Shown here one piece after another: positions 33,876 through 45,069 of a stretch of 64,000 nt of DNA (the stretch's first letter is position 1; each line of letters starts with the position of its first letter). The notes below the pieces were generated by a model. The model was not told the DNA's origin. It was given only the letters and a program-made list of their open reading frames with translations, and did not search any database. The stretch spans positions 4,091,477 to 4,155,476 of the forward strand of contig OY755045.1 in the NCBI GenBank assembly GCA_963576565.1. The letters are read 5' to 3'. The position numbers and the translations under genes were made by a program. This stretch comes from Aspidapion aeneum. Its lineage: Eukaryota > Arthropoda > Insecta > Coleoptera > Brentidae.

Positions 33876-34149
33876 CCTATTAAAAAGGGCCGTGGATACG
33901 GCACAGCCTTTGAAATTACTGCCTCGGTTTGTTTGCGTTAGTTCGACTCTAATCGCCTACAAATATTTCCAAAGAGGTTGCTTTAATTGAGAACTTGGAC
34001 GACAAAAAAACCCCTGCACACAAAAAATATCTCATATTTAGAATTTATTTTCTCAAAAATCTGACTTGACCATAAAGTATATACCCTTATAGCAAAGTCT
34101 ATATTCTTTGTTACTTGACTAACGAACGTTTTAGAGGGAAATGAGGAAA

Positions 34150-34725
34150 TTATGATTCATATGTGAGTGGGCCTTGTATCCCTTCCACTACGACCACCGG
34201 TGGGTCTATTGTGGCTCACTTTTGAGTGGATTCTCACCACTGTATGCCTAATCCTCCAAAAAGGCCGGCTGGGCAGTTTGGGCGAGACAATGTTCAGATC
34301 CTCTGAGTCAATCTGAGGTTTACCGAAAGTGTTCTGACGTAAACGTGCAATAGCCGGACATTCGCACAGTACATGCACAAAGTATACTAACCTATATATT
34401 CTGTGGTACATGCAACGATGTTGAATCGTTGCTCTGTGGGTACATGTCTGACTGTGTCATCATCCTCCATACAGAGTCTACATTCGGTCTCTTCTGTTAG
34501 TCCCATTCTGTGCATGGGTACTCTCAGTCGACAGTGACCCGTAAAAAGACCAACCACTATACGTATCTCCTGTCTGATTAGTCCAATAATGTTCCTGGCT
34601 CTGTTTCTACAAAGTCCCTTAATGAACTCAGTTCTAGTATATTTATATATTTATCCAGTATTGTTGGAAGCTATTCCCCGTCCATTTTAATATGGAAAAA
34701 TTCGGCAGATGCCGCTTCCCTCGCT
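34150..34725 (-). pseudogene. I-clade-like LINE fragment, C-terminal region
   Basis: Homologous to 47895-48722. It encodes the end of the RNase H-bearing LINE, including CECPAIARLRQNTFGKPQID and a cysteine knuckle, with frameshifts, an internal deletion near 34690 and a 64-bp insertion at 34376-34439. Confidence 0.75.
34376..34439. mobile_element. 64-bp mini-insertion in a LINE fragment
   Basis: Flanked by GTACATG on both sides (34369-34375, 34440-34446); the related LINE copy at about 48113 is uninterrupted. Ends CACAAAG and CACAGAG are inverted after one base offset, and CAACGATGTTGAATCGTTG forms a hairpin. Probably a tiny MITE. Confidence 0.6.
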
Positions 34726-35061
34726 CTTCTTTCGTATTACATGCCTGCATAATAAATCTTGGTTTTCATAATTATTGTTGCTCTAGTTTGTTAATATCAA
34801 TAAAATATATACGAAGTAACTGGAACGGCCACGGCTATACATTACGTATATGGGAGACTAAGGCAAACATTTAAAGAGTTTTTATAGAGTGAGAACATAC
34901 AAGAATAGTAATCATTGCAACCTCTCTCTCTTTAGTTCCATCCACCAGTGGTATTCTTTGAACTTAATACTTCAAAGGGATTTTCATTTGTTATTTGTCA
35001 TTAAAGTTTTTGTCAGTGGTTGTCAGTATTTTTTTGAAATTGTTTTTGTTGAACTAAAACA

Positions 35062-35155
35062 AAAAATGGAAACACCATGCGTTCTATGTAAAAACGAGTT
35101 TTATAGGATTGAAAAGCCGGTTTTATTTTTGAAGTTAGTAGCCTTCATTATTTAA
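35062..35155 (+). other. Possible short exon (weak)
   Basis: After AAACAAAAA, ATG opens METPCVLCKNEFYRIEKP, with a CxxC pair reminiscent of N-terminal exons of some insect transposon-derived genes. The frame ends after 29 codons and no splice site is compelling. Confidence 0.15.
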
Positions 35156-35834
35156 AAATCTTTCCTCGTACCTTATCGCAGTAAAAATCCAGTTATAGAT
35201 TAAAAATCAAACATCCGCGAACACAGAATATTATCGGAGAGTAGAAGTAAAAAAGTAAAGGTAGCATCTCCTGCGCCGCGTGCTCTTTCAACAAAATATA
35301 TCAGATATTTTTGCCTCCCTTTGCATTAAAGGCCTATCCAGTTTTATATATAGAGATCGTTGGGTGATATAAGCTGTGCGTTAATTATTAATCGAAGATT
35401 TGAAATTGAATTGATTAAAATAGTGGTTTGTGACATGGGAGCTTCCGAACAAAAACCCCTGTTTAATCAGGTTTTCTTTCTGTTTAATTTTCCGTTTAAA
35501 TTACGTTTGGATCAATGTTTAACAGTTTGGGAGAGCCCACCCGTCGCCTCTAAAAATCCCACACCCCATCCGCTCTACGCACTGACGTCATACCGACTCG
35601 AAAGGAGGTCATTAAGAAAAGGTGAGGAGTCTCAGTGATAGAAAATAACACACACATGATAAAATAATAAATAAAATATTAGTCAAAAATCGTGTTATGG
35701 AAGATCTTTTTAAACTACCAATTGGTAATAGATCACAGAATTTCAGATCACCAGGTGTCTGCCTACAATTGGAGTAGCAGGGGCTGTGTAACGTCATAAA
35801 TCAAAACGGGGCATTTTCTATATGCCGATTTTTT

Positions 35835-36190
35835 TTTTAGCCCACTTTATTTTTTATTACACAAAACTTAAAATACAAGTCAAACTAAATGTGATCGTTT
35901 AGTATCAAAGTTAAACCGAGGACTTGGGAAGTAAACAAAGGTGTAAGTTAGCAGATTACTTTTGAAGCTGAAACGAACACATTATTTTCTTCGAATTTTA
36001 ATTTTTGTGAAAAGAAAAATCAAGGGGGCTAAAATAAATAACGACAGGTATATGTCAAAAATAATATTTTATAAGAATATACTAAAAAACAGTAGGAAAA
36101 CTGCCTTAGTTTTCAAGAAATTTAAAAAATAGTTGTTCATATCATATGTAACTTTTGTTTACAAAAATCAGCTGAACCACCAGTGACGTG
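35835..36190. repeat. Second copy of the 15.7-16.3 kb element (truncated)
   Basis: From TTTATTTTTTATTACACAAA through CTTGGGAAGTAAACAAAGGT to ACAAAAATCAGCTGAACCAC it follows 15885-16235 with about 90% identity. The left inverted arm is missing. Confidence 0.7.
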
Positions 36191-36789
36191 AAGGGTGGTA
36201 CGCTTGTAGCAGTAATTTTCTTTCCATTAATGGTTTTACTAATAAGTACATATATATTAATACTTAACAGAGCTTTACGCCTTTTGACTTACGTAAGTTA
36301 CACTGCTTTTAACTTATGACGTTTGTGGTATTTTCGCTGGTGCAATATTGCTTGGTTTTTTGCTGTTACAAAGTCAAACGTTCGGAAAGTTAATTAACTA
36401 CAGAAAATTCGCCTATTTAAAAAATGAACACATCGGGTAATTTCAAAGCTAAAATCACTAGATTCATTCAGAAAATTTACAATTTGTAAGCGATATGGGA
36501 TTCCAAACTAGCATCAAAAACCATCCGTAACTGTGTAGATGGGTTAATTTTTAGCATTGATTAAGTAATATGCCCATTCTGCACTAAATATTAGGGATTT
36601 ATTGCAACAAAGATAGGCAGTAATAGGGCCAGGCAGTATTATGAAAGTTTTACATTGAAAACTGACAGTTGATCTTTCCAGTGGCGGCTCCTGACTTACC
36701 ACTGTATGAAATGCTTACCCCACAAAGCCCTAGCCAGCATCGTTCATTAGGGCTCTTTGTATTCTGGGGCTCTTTTTATTCCGGGGCTA

Positions 36790-37165
36790 TACAACGTTGT
36801 CTGTCCGTAACACTATAGAGTAATATAAACTATGTAGTATATATTACTATATGGTAACACAATAGCTTCTATGCCGCTGAAATTTCCAGGTAAAATAGTG
36901 TTCAAAACTGTAAAGAGCTCATTAGATTTTCATCAAAATCCATTTATGCTTATGACAGCTAATTGACTGTTTAAAAATATATTGAAAATACGTTTATTTT
37001 GTAACAAATCATCGCACAATATGCGGTTTTCTAAATATAATAGAAAATCTTTTTCTCGATTATTTATATAATGTTATTACTAAAAACTTCGTAGGAGCTT
37101 CCGTGTCTAAGATATTTACAAAAATTGTTTTTAAGGATGATATATCGTGGAGGTAATAGGCTAAG
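36790..37165 (-). repeat. Family T fragment
   Basis: The complement contains GAACACTATTTTACCTGAAA, a degenerate TCAGCGGC.TAGAAGC and AACTTTTTAGTAATAACAT, the same order as 43080-43330. An RTE fragment follows directly. Confidence 0.5.
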
Positions 37166-37179
37166 AATGTATCCATCAT

Positions 37180-38152
37180 TTAGTTGTACGCACAACTAAT
37201 TAAGGCCATCAAAGAGTTATACCGCAATAGTAAGGCAAAAGTTAAAATAAAAGCAAAACTAACCAAAGGCTTTCAAGTAAATTAAGGTTTTAAACAAGGT
37301 TGCTATATCTCGCCTACGCTCTTCAAGATATACTTGGAACAAGTCCTTAAAGTATGGAAGAGAAAATGCCAAAACATGGGAATTCCGTTGGATGAAACCA
37401 CTTGTATACTTTATGTTTCGTCGATGATCAGATAGTAGTGGCTCAGGATTATGACGACCTCGAATATATGACACGAAAACTAAGAGAAGAGTACAATAAG
37501 TGGGGACTAGAGGTTAATGGAATGAAACAGGATCTAATCTTAAATACCGGGCAGCGAATTCAGTCCTGTGATGAGGTCTAAAAATTACAGCTGACGGAAC
37601 ACTAGACAAAGCTATAAAAGATCGAAACGTACAAGGAAGAAAAGCAATAACTTTATTAAATGGAATAATTTGGGACCAAAGTATATCAAAACATAACAAA
37701 AAGCTTATATATAACACCATTGTATAAAGCATTATTACATACGGCTCAGAAGTATGGCCAATCAAGGATAGAACAGAAAAAATACTTTCCGCTACGGAGA
37801 TGGACTATTGGAGAAGAGCAGCAGGGAAATCAAAAACAGAAAGAGTTACAAATCAAAGAATAAGAGAAATTATGACAGTGGGTGAACGTACTTTGGTGGA
37901 TGATATAAGAACAAAACAACTGGTGTGGTACGGACATGTACAAAGAATGAATGATGAAAGACTACCTAAACAAATACTACAATGGACACCAACTGGCCGA
38001 AGAAAACGAGGACGGCCAAGGAGAAGCTGGAGAGAAGGAATATACAGTGAAATAAGAATAAGAGGACTAGATGATGAATTATGGGCAAACAGAAACGAGT
38101 GGAGATTGGGTATCGGAAGACGTAGAACGTTGTGAAACCGATAAACATATAT
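37180..38152 (+). pseudogene. RTE-like LINE fragment with 13-bp TSD
   Basis: Flanked by ATGTATCCATCAT (37167-37179 and 38153-38165). It matches 45640-46640 and is 5'-truncated in the same reverse transcriptase region (LIKAIKELYRNSKAKVK), with stops, a small deletion over the active-site area and another near 37530. From 37800 an open frame of 111 codons gives the family's C-terminus: LVWYGHVQRMNDERLPKQIL, then GRRKRGRPRRSW. The tail is ATAAACATATAT. Not functional. Confidence 0.85.
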
Positions 38153-38337
38153 ATGTATCCATCATGGATCCATTTTTTTAATGTTATTATCAATAGACTG
38201 ATTCCAAAGATATAAAACCGGTAAACTTTGCAATTACAAAATACTATCAAATACCACCCGTAACTCAAGAAATTAATTAATTAATAATAAACTTTTTAAA
38301 CCCCTTTTTTAGTTTTTCGTTTAATGAAGACCTGTTT

Positions 38338-38744
38338 CACGGTAAAAAATTGTGTCTACAATTGAAACACGTTATTTTCTTGTTAAATTGTTTTACCTTC
38401 AAACAATTTATATTGAATTAAAATATTTCTTTTTATTTCAACGCAGCGTTTAATCTTGAAATGAGACTTTATTTTTCTTCTTTAATTGTTTTGTTTCAGT
38501 ATACTTCAGTTAGTAACAAAGCAATTTGTCTTCATATAAGTAATATTTTGCTGCCAGAAAAAACGGTACCTTAGAATAATTCAGTTCCATTTTTTAATAA
38601 AATAGTTTCTGTTTCACATTAAAATAAAGCGGCAAGACATTTTTTGTGCTATTTCAAGAAAATATTCTCTTGTTGAATAGGAAAGCACAAATTATTTTAC
38701 TTCAAAGCAATTTGCTTTGATCTAAGACAATTTTTTTTACCGTG
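38338..38744. mobile_element. MITE with CACGGTAAAAAA ends
   Basis: Inverted tips CACGGTAAAAAATTGT / CACGGTAAAAAAAATTGT with TT on either side (38336-38337, 38745-38746). CAC-starting ends with a 2-bp duplication fit CACTA-like elements; class is tentative. A related half is near 29350-29440. Confidence 0.55.
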
Positions 38745-39250
38745 TTGAATCTACGGATTTCTACAGATTTTTCGAGTTAACGCTACGGATTTTCGCTTTT
38801 CAATAGTTGGTAACACTGTCCTAATTTTTTTCGCAAGTCGCTCAGTATATCTTTGACGTTTTTTTAATGTTCAGTTCTCCAAAAATTTTTATCCCTAATA
38901 CATATTAATTTCAAAGCTTTTTTTATAATCTGCAAAGTTTTCTCAAAACTCTTAAAAACTTTAGAAAGTCCCGAGACATCAGTCCTCAGTAAAATTAACA
39001 AGTTAAATTTTCGTATTTAGTATGCCTAAAACTTCGTTATCCTGACATTTTTTTCTTGTTCAACTGACAACCTTCTTTAAAATTTTTATAAATTTTCTTG
39101 ACAGCAAAAGATAATCCTTTATTTGATAATCCGTGCTTTTAGAGGAAAGGATTTGCAGTTGCTGCCACAGAGATCTGCTCCAGCAAAGACTGATACACAG
39201 TGGCGAGTCCAGGATTTCTGGGGTGGCAGCAAACATCAAAATAATTTTTA

Positions 39251-39854
39251 AATATCAAACAAGTTTCATGGCTAATTGGGCAAAGTTTTTTGTTTCTTGT
39301 TTGATTTTTAAATTCACGGGTATGAAATTTCACGTTTGTTAGTATTATTTGGCTTAAAAATTCCGTTGATTGACGCTCACTGTCTTGATGACGGGTAAAA
39401 ATGCAAAATGCGTTGATCCGGCCTGAAAAGACAAAGAGCTGTCGTAGGTCACGGACTATAGTTGTTTTCTTTTATTTGCATTCGATCTTTTCATTGATCG
39501 ATATTGTATAGCAGTGTTTTTCCCTGCTTTTGGTTTTTTGTTTCTCTCGTATCTCGGTAGATGGCGCCTCTTGCTATAGTTCGCTCACTAATTACATTTA
39601 ATTAGAGACAAAACCGTCTGATTAACTTCGCAAGATTTGTCACTTGACTAGCAGTGTTCTGAGGAGTCTCATAAGGACGAAACGGTTAACTGTCAACACT
39701 TATTAGGTGTCCATTAGATCTTGGACCCACGTGAGGTTAAGCTTTCAAGCTACCCACGGAAAAATATAAGGGAAACAAAAAACTCCTTTTTGCCCGATTA
39801 GCCATGAAACTTGTTTGATTTTTAAATTCACGGGTATGAAATTTCACGTTTGTT
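39251..39854 (+). mobile_element. Hammerhead-bearing unit H, copy 3 (dated insertion)
   Basis: Flanked by the 13-bp direct repeat AAAATAATTTTTA (39238-39250 and 39855-39867) inside a hAT MITE. The first about 50 bp are an inverted copy of its own 3' end (ATCAAACAAGTTTCATGGCT); then a direct 46-bp repeat, CTTGTTTGATTTTTAAATTC onward, occurs at 39296 and again at 39810. Inverted 5' scraps, repeated terminal sequence, long target duplication and a hammerhead match Penelope-like or retrozyme-like retroelements. Non-coding. Confidence 0.75.
39653..39700 (+). ncRNA. Hammerhead ribozyme, unit H copy 3 (complete core)
   Basis: Stem I AGTGTT (39653-39658) with AACACT (39695-39700), perfect. CTGAGGA is 39659-39665. 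Stem II GTCT/GGAC with loop CATAA, one U-G. GAAA is 39679-39682. Stem III A39682-T39693 plus CGG/CTG with loop TTAA. C39694 is the predicted cleavage base of GUC. All invariant positions agree with the hammerhead consensus. Confidence 0.88.
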
Positions 39855-40515
39855 AAAATAATTTTTATTAGCGGTTTTCGATAGATCTGAGGTGTGAAAT
39901 AAAGGAGATTTATGGCGCCGCAGGCGAAATTTATTTAAAAATTAAGTAGAATTTGTGACAGATTTTAAATAAGTGATGCTGCTAAACTAAAAAATAAGTT
40001 ATATGTCTGGAGGGGGGGGAGGGGGGCTCCTCTGCCCCCCCTGGATCAACCACTGCTGATACATCCTTCATTTCACTTAAAATATGTCAAGCATACAGGG
40101 TCTCTATTTTAACCTAGATAAAAATTATATAGAGTTTAATTTTATGCGGAAAAAAGAAGGCATTTGATAGAAAAATATATGCCCCTCCCCTCTGGCCCTT
40201 CAAATAAATTAATGCAAAATTATTCTCGCATGCAATATCCGAGACCGTCTTTTGCAAAGCACTTTTTAAAGTAAAATTTCATTTTCTAAATTTTGTCGCA
40301 TTCTCGTGACGCTTTCCGTCATTGAATGAAATGTGTCGCTTTTCTTGAGCAAACACAATTTCCGTTGGTTTTCCACAGCGTGTCGAAAAATGACGTAGCG
40401 GCTTCAGTCACGTCATATTCTATTTTTAAAAGATCTTCTTGCGCTATATTGATGTAGTCTAAAATATTACATAGTGAAGTCAACCGCCCTAATTTTGTCA
40501 GTAAGGTAAACAAAC

Positions 40516-40634
40516 CCCATACCATTATTTTTGAGACAACTTTTTACAACTTTTTTTCGTTGGCCTATTCTACTTATTATGGTAAACAGCTGTTAACTGT
40601 CAAAAAGTTATCTCAAAAATTATTATATGGAGAT
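40516..40634. mobile_element. Small palindromic MITE, copy 1
   Basis: CATACCATTATTTTTGAGAC at the left is mirrored by CTCCATATAATAATTTTTGAG at the right; AACTTTTTAC/GTCAAAAAGTT continue the arms. A second copy is at 63215-63332, about 90% identical. Confidence 0.7.
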
Positions 40635-40739
40635 TAGGTAAGGGCTATAAGGCCCACCTTAGTTGTACTACCACAAAGTAAATAGGCTATATTTTTTGTG
40701 GTACTACTACCATTTATTCCATGATACTATTATATCGGT

Positions 40740-42240
40740 TTAGAACGTTTTTCTACATTGTCCGACGTTTATTCTCCACTTCCTTCGATCCTGATAATCA
40801 TCTTCTCTCAGGTTTTCTTGACTTATTGATCTTTGGATTGACTGTTGCCATTCTAGTTTAGGACGCCCTCTTTTTCTGCGCCCTATGGTTGCCCATTCTT
40901 GGACCTGCTTTGGTAATCTTTCGTCGTTCATCCGTTGTACAGGGCCGTACCATATCAGTTGTCTTTTAGTGATGGCATCCGTTATGCTTCCCTCGATTCC
41001 CATTCTTTCTTTTAGGATCTCATTTCTTATGTGATCTGTTCTAGATACTCTCATTGATCTTCTACGGGCATCCATTTGGAGACTTTCCATTTTTGTTTTG
41101 TATTTTGCTGTTACGGGACAAGTCTCTATTCCATATAACAGCGTACTTTTCACCATTGTTTCATGTATGTTAAATTTTACATGCTTTTTTACCTCTCTAC
41201 TCCATTTTTTTTTGTTTTTTACGGGTATGCGCACTCGCAAGGAGATCCCTATCACGCTTGAGAAGCGTCAAGTGCGCGGAAATCTTGGTGTGTGTTGGTT
41301 TTGAAACGGTTCAGGTTGTAACCTGCAGGGAAAACTGTCGCAGGGAGTTTATTCCACAGCGATGCTGTTCTCCAGAGATATGAATTCTGATATAATGAGG
41401 TTCTTGGTGCCTCTATTTTGACAATAAATTTATGGTTACCGTCTGTTTGACGTGCTCGCCTAGTAGGTGCTACTCCCGGGGGGATCATACGTGCCAACTC
41501 TTCAGAGCATTTTCCGTGATAATACCTGTAGAAGAGAGATAGATCGCCCACAGTTCTTCGATGTTCGAGACTATCCAAGCTACGGGTAAGTGCGGGGTCA
41601 TTGATCAGCTTGATAGCTCGTTTTTGCACGGTGTTCAAAAGCATTAAGGTATGTTTGGGTGCCGCACTCCATATATGTGAGCAGTACTCCATAGTTGGTC
41701 GAATCTAGGCTTTGTAGAGTGTCCGCAGTTGGCTTGGTGTATACAGATGTCTTGTACGAAATAGCACCCTAAGCTTTTGGGACGCCCTTTTAGCTATATC
41801 TGCCACGTGACTGTGCCAAGACATGTTGGTCTCTGCAATGACTCCTAAGATGTTCAACTGGCGCTGCCATGCAACAGCACTTCCAGATAGCATGATGTTT
41901 GGCTCACCGGTGCTGGTCTTTTTTGAAAACAGGGCTGCTTGGGTTTTCTGCGCGTTGAACTGTACAAGGTTTTTGATAAAATATATACTCATTGAATTCG
42001 TTTCCAATACATAGGAACTGTGTCTTGGCCACGTTCACTGTTAGTCCCCACTTTTAGTATTCTTCCGTTAACTTTCTCATCATATTACTCCGTGTCTTCT
42101 ATATCATTAGCTACAATTACTTAGTCGTCAGCGAACTGTAGTGTGTATATGGTAAATCGGTCGTTAAGTGGTATTCCCATGCCGTGCATGTGCATTTTCA
42201 GTTTTTTAAAAAGAGTTGGAGTTATTTGTACTGTTGAATT
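40740..42240 (-). pseudogene. RTE-like LINE fragment split by a jockey-like LINE
   Basis: Minus strand. The C-terminal part (41255-40740) has LLYGIETCPVTAKYKTKMES, RQLIWYGPVQRMNDERLPKQ and GRRKRGRPKLEWQQS. The upstream reverse transcriptase part (42240 to about 41993) matches 62090-62350 (FTIYTLQFADDQVIV region, here with stops). The two parts are separated by 41250-41990. Confidence 0.8.
41250..41990 (-). pseudogene. Jockey/CR1-like LINE 3' fragment nested in RTE
   Basis: Minus strand frames at about 41990-41705 (NLVQFNAQKTQAALFSKK, then LNILGV and SWHSHVADIAKRASQKLRVL) and 41692-41252 (MEYCSHIWSAAP, VQKRAIKLI, SLWNKLPATVFP, FKTNTHQDF) are the end of a reverse transcriptase ORF, broken by one stop. 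The 3' end finishes in an A-rich TAAAAAACAAAAAAAAA. Absence of the first half shows 5' truncation. Confidence 0.8.
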
Positions 42241-42289
42241 ATGTAAAAACAGAAGTACAAAATAAGGTTTCTTTGCTAATTTTCAATGC

Positions 42290-42500
42290 AAAATATTAAC
42301 ATATAGAAAAACAACCAAATTTGATGGATATCAATCAAAAGAACAAGCAGGCTTCAGAAAAGGTTTTAGTACAGTTGACCACCTATTAACCATGTAAATC
42401 CTAATAGAACAAGCCAACGAATAAAACATTCCACTATATTTTGCGTTTATAGAATTTTAAAAAGCTTTCGATAGCATTGAGCACTGGGCAATAAAAGCAC
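42290..42500 (+). pseudogene. LINE reverse transcriptase fragment
   Basis: Reads EQAGFRKGFSTVDHLLTM, stop, ILIEQANE, stop, NIPLYFAFIEF, stop, KAFDSIEHWA: reverse transcriptase blocks 2 to A with the first catalytic Asp position retained. A scrap with ATTGAGCACTGGGC recurs near 49125. Confidence 0.65.
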
Positions 42501-42554
42501 CTAATTAATATCCGATTAAATCACAGATACTTAGACTTAATAGCCAATATATCC

Positions 42555-42720
42555 CACACCGGCAGTCCGGGTTCGATTCCTGGTTAGGTACTTGGTTGTG
42601 TGTGTTTTTAAAAAAAATGCTTTAACCTTGCTCGAGCCGTATTAACAAAATAAAATCTAGGGTTAATCCGGTACTGCTTAAATCCCTGTTTGCGTTAAAG
42701 ATAGTTCATAATTTTTATAA
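42555..42720 (+). repeat. tRNA-derived SINE fragment
   Basis: CCGGGTTCGATTCCTGG is a T-arm with five pairs and an exact B-box GGTTCGATTCC. No A-box or anticodon arm could be found at the right distance, so this is not a tRNA gene. The following GTGTGTGTTTTTAAAAAAA and unique tail fit a 5'-truncated SINE. Confidence 0.45.
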
Positions 42721-42986
42721 TTGATTATCAATGTTCATGATTATACCACCTACAAATATTTGTCATAATTACCAATCCCTTTTTATCTTTTATTTATTAC
42801 TACTATCAACGGGTTGGTATTTAATGGACATTAAAACACACTAACTTTGATTAGCCATAAAGTTTGGCTTGGGATAGGATAGGAATTAACTAGGATATGG
42901 GTATTTGCACATTTGTAAGAAACATCGATTTTATGTTTGAAAGAATTAGTTTTAATATAAATAATGGATCCATGAGGGATCTGACA

Positions 42987-43470
42987 CCTTCCTAGCTAGC
43001 CTATTATCACACTTCAAGTGAAGTCATGATAATACTTAGCCTTGAAAACAGTTTTTTGTAAATATTTCAGAAAATAAAGCTCCTACAAAGTTTTTGGTTA
43101 TAACACGAATTATTAAACAAAATATAGTCTACCATATTCCGAAAAAAAGTGTATTGATACAATGCTTCGTTAAAAAGTTAATTTAATTGTCAAAACACTG
43201 TCATTAACATTAATAGATTTTGACCAAAATCTAATCAGCTCGTAAGAGTGTCAAACACTATTTTACCTAAAAATCTTATGAAAATCGGTTCAGCGGTTTA
43301 GTAGCTTTCGTGTTATGGACAGAAACACTATACACACACACACACAGACAGACATCACGACGATATTGCTAGGATAGGTCAAAATACATCCAAATATCAC
43401 ATGATCTGAAAAAAAATTTTTTGGTCGAAAATAATACCTTTTCTAGCCATTGCTAAGCGAGCTAGGAAGG
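42987..43470 (+). mobile_element. Family T repeat
   Basis: CCTTCCTAGCTAGCC at the left and GCGAGCTAGGAAGG at the right are inverted. Shares body landmarks with 13106-13574 (TTTTTGGTTATAACACGAAT, GAAAATCGGTTCAGCGGTTT, CAGACAGACATCACGACG). Preceded by ATGGATCCATGAGGGATCTG, a phrase seen beside several copies. Confidence 0.7.
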
Positions 43471-43752
43471 TAAAAATAATCAAACTTTTTCATTTTGATG
43501 TTTTCATAGGTGAAAATATCCACTGGGAGACGCTTGTCCATTCGGTCCCGTTAGTTAAAAGGTGATAAAAAAGCATTGTTTCTCTATGTTTATGGCCTTT
43601 TAAATAATGGAGGCAGCATTGGCTCACGTCTTCCAATGGACGGTTCTTTCCAATGGACGGTTCTCCCAAACTTTAAAAATAAAGACTGTCATGCTTTAAA
43701 AATAAAGACTGTCATGCCGGAAAAACAGGTTGTGGAACCTTTTACTAAATAA

Positions 43753-44040
43753 ATGGATCTATGACAGATCTGATACCTTCCTAGCTAGCCTATTAGCACA
43801 CTTCTACTATATTCCGAAAACCACATATTGATCCGATGCTCCATTAAAAAGTTAGCATTTAAAAAAAAATTTAATTGTCAAAAACATGTCATTAGCATTA
43901 ATGGATTTTGATCAAAATTTAATGAGCTCGTTAGAGTGTCGAACACTAGTTTTTCTGAAAATCTTATGAAAATCGGTTGAGCGGTTTAGGAGCTATAGTG
44001 CTAGTAGGCTAGCTAGGAAGGTATCAGATTCGTCATGGAT
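43753..44040. mobile_element. Short family T derivative with 49-bp inverted ends
   Basis: Left AAATGGATCTATGACAGATC, TGATACCTTCCTAGCTAGCC and right complement AAATGGATCCATGACGAATC, TGATACCTTCC are inverted over about 49 bp with few mismatches. This shows the ATGGATCCATGACGGATC phrase can belong to the element's end. Confidence 0.7.
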
Positions 44041-44042
44041 CC

Positions 44043-44260
44043 ATTTCAGCGGCGTAGCGTGCCTGAAGGGGCGGGGGGGGGGGGGGGGGGGGGGGCGACA
44101 GCTAACACGGGCGCCCATCGAAAATCTTGCGACCAAAAATAAAATTTTTGCCGTTACGGCCCTGCTACTCTACTTAATAAAGCTTAGGGCGCTTCGGGCA
44201 CCCATTGGGCGCCAGTAACCTCGGGGTAAGGGGGGGGGTTCGGTTCAACCCCCCCCCCCC
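44043..44260. mobile_element. Truncated hAT MITE, CAGCGGCGTA type
   Basis: Starts CAGCGGCGTAGCGTGCCTGA and follows 20137-20445 (GACAGCTAA, GGGCGCC, TTAATAAAGCT, GCGCTTCGG), with G and C homopolymers, but the right tip is missing. Starts right at the end of a family T element. Confidence 0.65.
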
Positions 44261-44269
44261 GTAATCTAT

Positions 44270-45060
44270 TTATTGAATTTGACACAAAATAAGTTTGGGT
44301 CAAAAAAAATTCCAAAATGTTTGTTTGTTGTAAAATGGCAATAAATCTTTCATGATTTAAAAGTAACGATTTTTATCACCCAAAAAAACTTTACTAGCAT
44401 TTAAGTGTTTATTGTTTGTGACGTCACCATACTTTAAACAAATATCATTATGTGTATATTATTTTATTTTTTTGTATTCACCCTGTTCGTGCCAAATTTA
44501 ATAAAAATGCATTAACAATTCATTAATTACCCTGACACTTTTATCTATGTGATTATGAATATAGTTTGGTTTAAACCCTGTAAAATGGAAAGATTTAAAT
44601 TTTAATCTTTATAAAAGTTAAAAAAATAGAGACTTATCTTAGAAAATTGACCTAGACGCAGCTTTGTTTGATGGTTTTGGTGTTTTGTGTACTAAGAAAG
44701 ATAGAGAGAAATAATTTCTGTTTTATATTTAAAAACTCGAAAATTCTACGTATTTATTTTTGTTTATAAGATTTGATGTATTCTCCCGAAGATAATTCTA
44801 GTTATTTGCAATTAGTATTTTATTTAAAAAAAAAATTCCTGTATTTATGAGAATGTCATTTAACCAACAATTCAGCATTTCTAGGTCTGGACAAAAACTG
44901 AAGTCACTTTCCATATGTCTCTAGTCTAGACCAGAGATATAGCAGGGGAATAGACAGTTTAACGATATAAATACACATGTAGGACGTAGGCAAAGTTCTA
45001 AAGTATAGAAATTCATTTCTACGGTAAAAAATTCAACAAAAGAATAACAGTAAGCACTCA
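44270..45060. other. Unassigned AT-rich sequence
   Basis: No recognised feature apart from TCTAGTCTAGACCAGAGATATAG (44920-44942), partly mirrored at 46958-46974 beyond the RTE copy. Confidence 0.4.
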
Positions 45061-45069
45061 GATCATCAA

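Larger units (their letters stand above)
39198..40055. mobile_element. hAT MITE containing a unit H insertion
   Basis: Tips CAGTGGCGAGTCCAGG and (complement) CAGTGGTTGATCCAGG; 8-bp duplication CTGATACA at 39190-39197 and 40056-40063. Without the 604-bp insertion (39251-39854) and its duplicated target it is about 240 bp. GC-rich right end. Confidence 0.85.

Noticed and set aside
41098..41304. Plus-strand open frame near 41.1 kb
   Set aside because: Antisense to LINE coding sequence and spans the junction between two LINEs.
42555..42720. A functional tRNA gene
   Set aside because: Only the T-arm and B-box are present; no acceptor stem, D-arm or anticodon arm could be built upstream.
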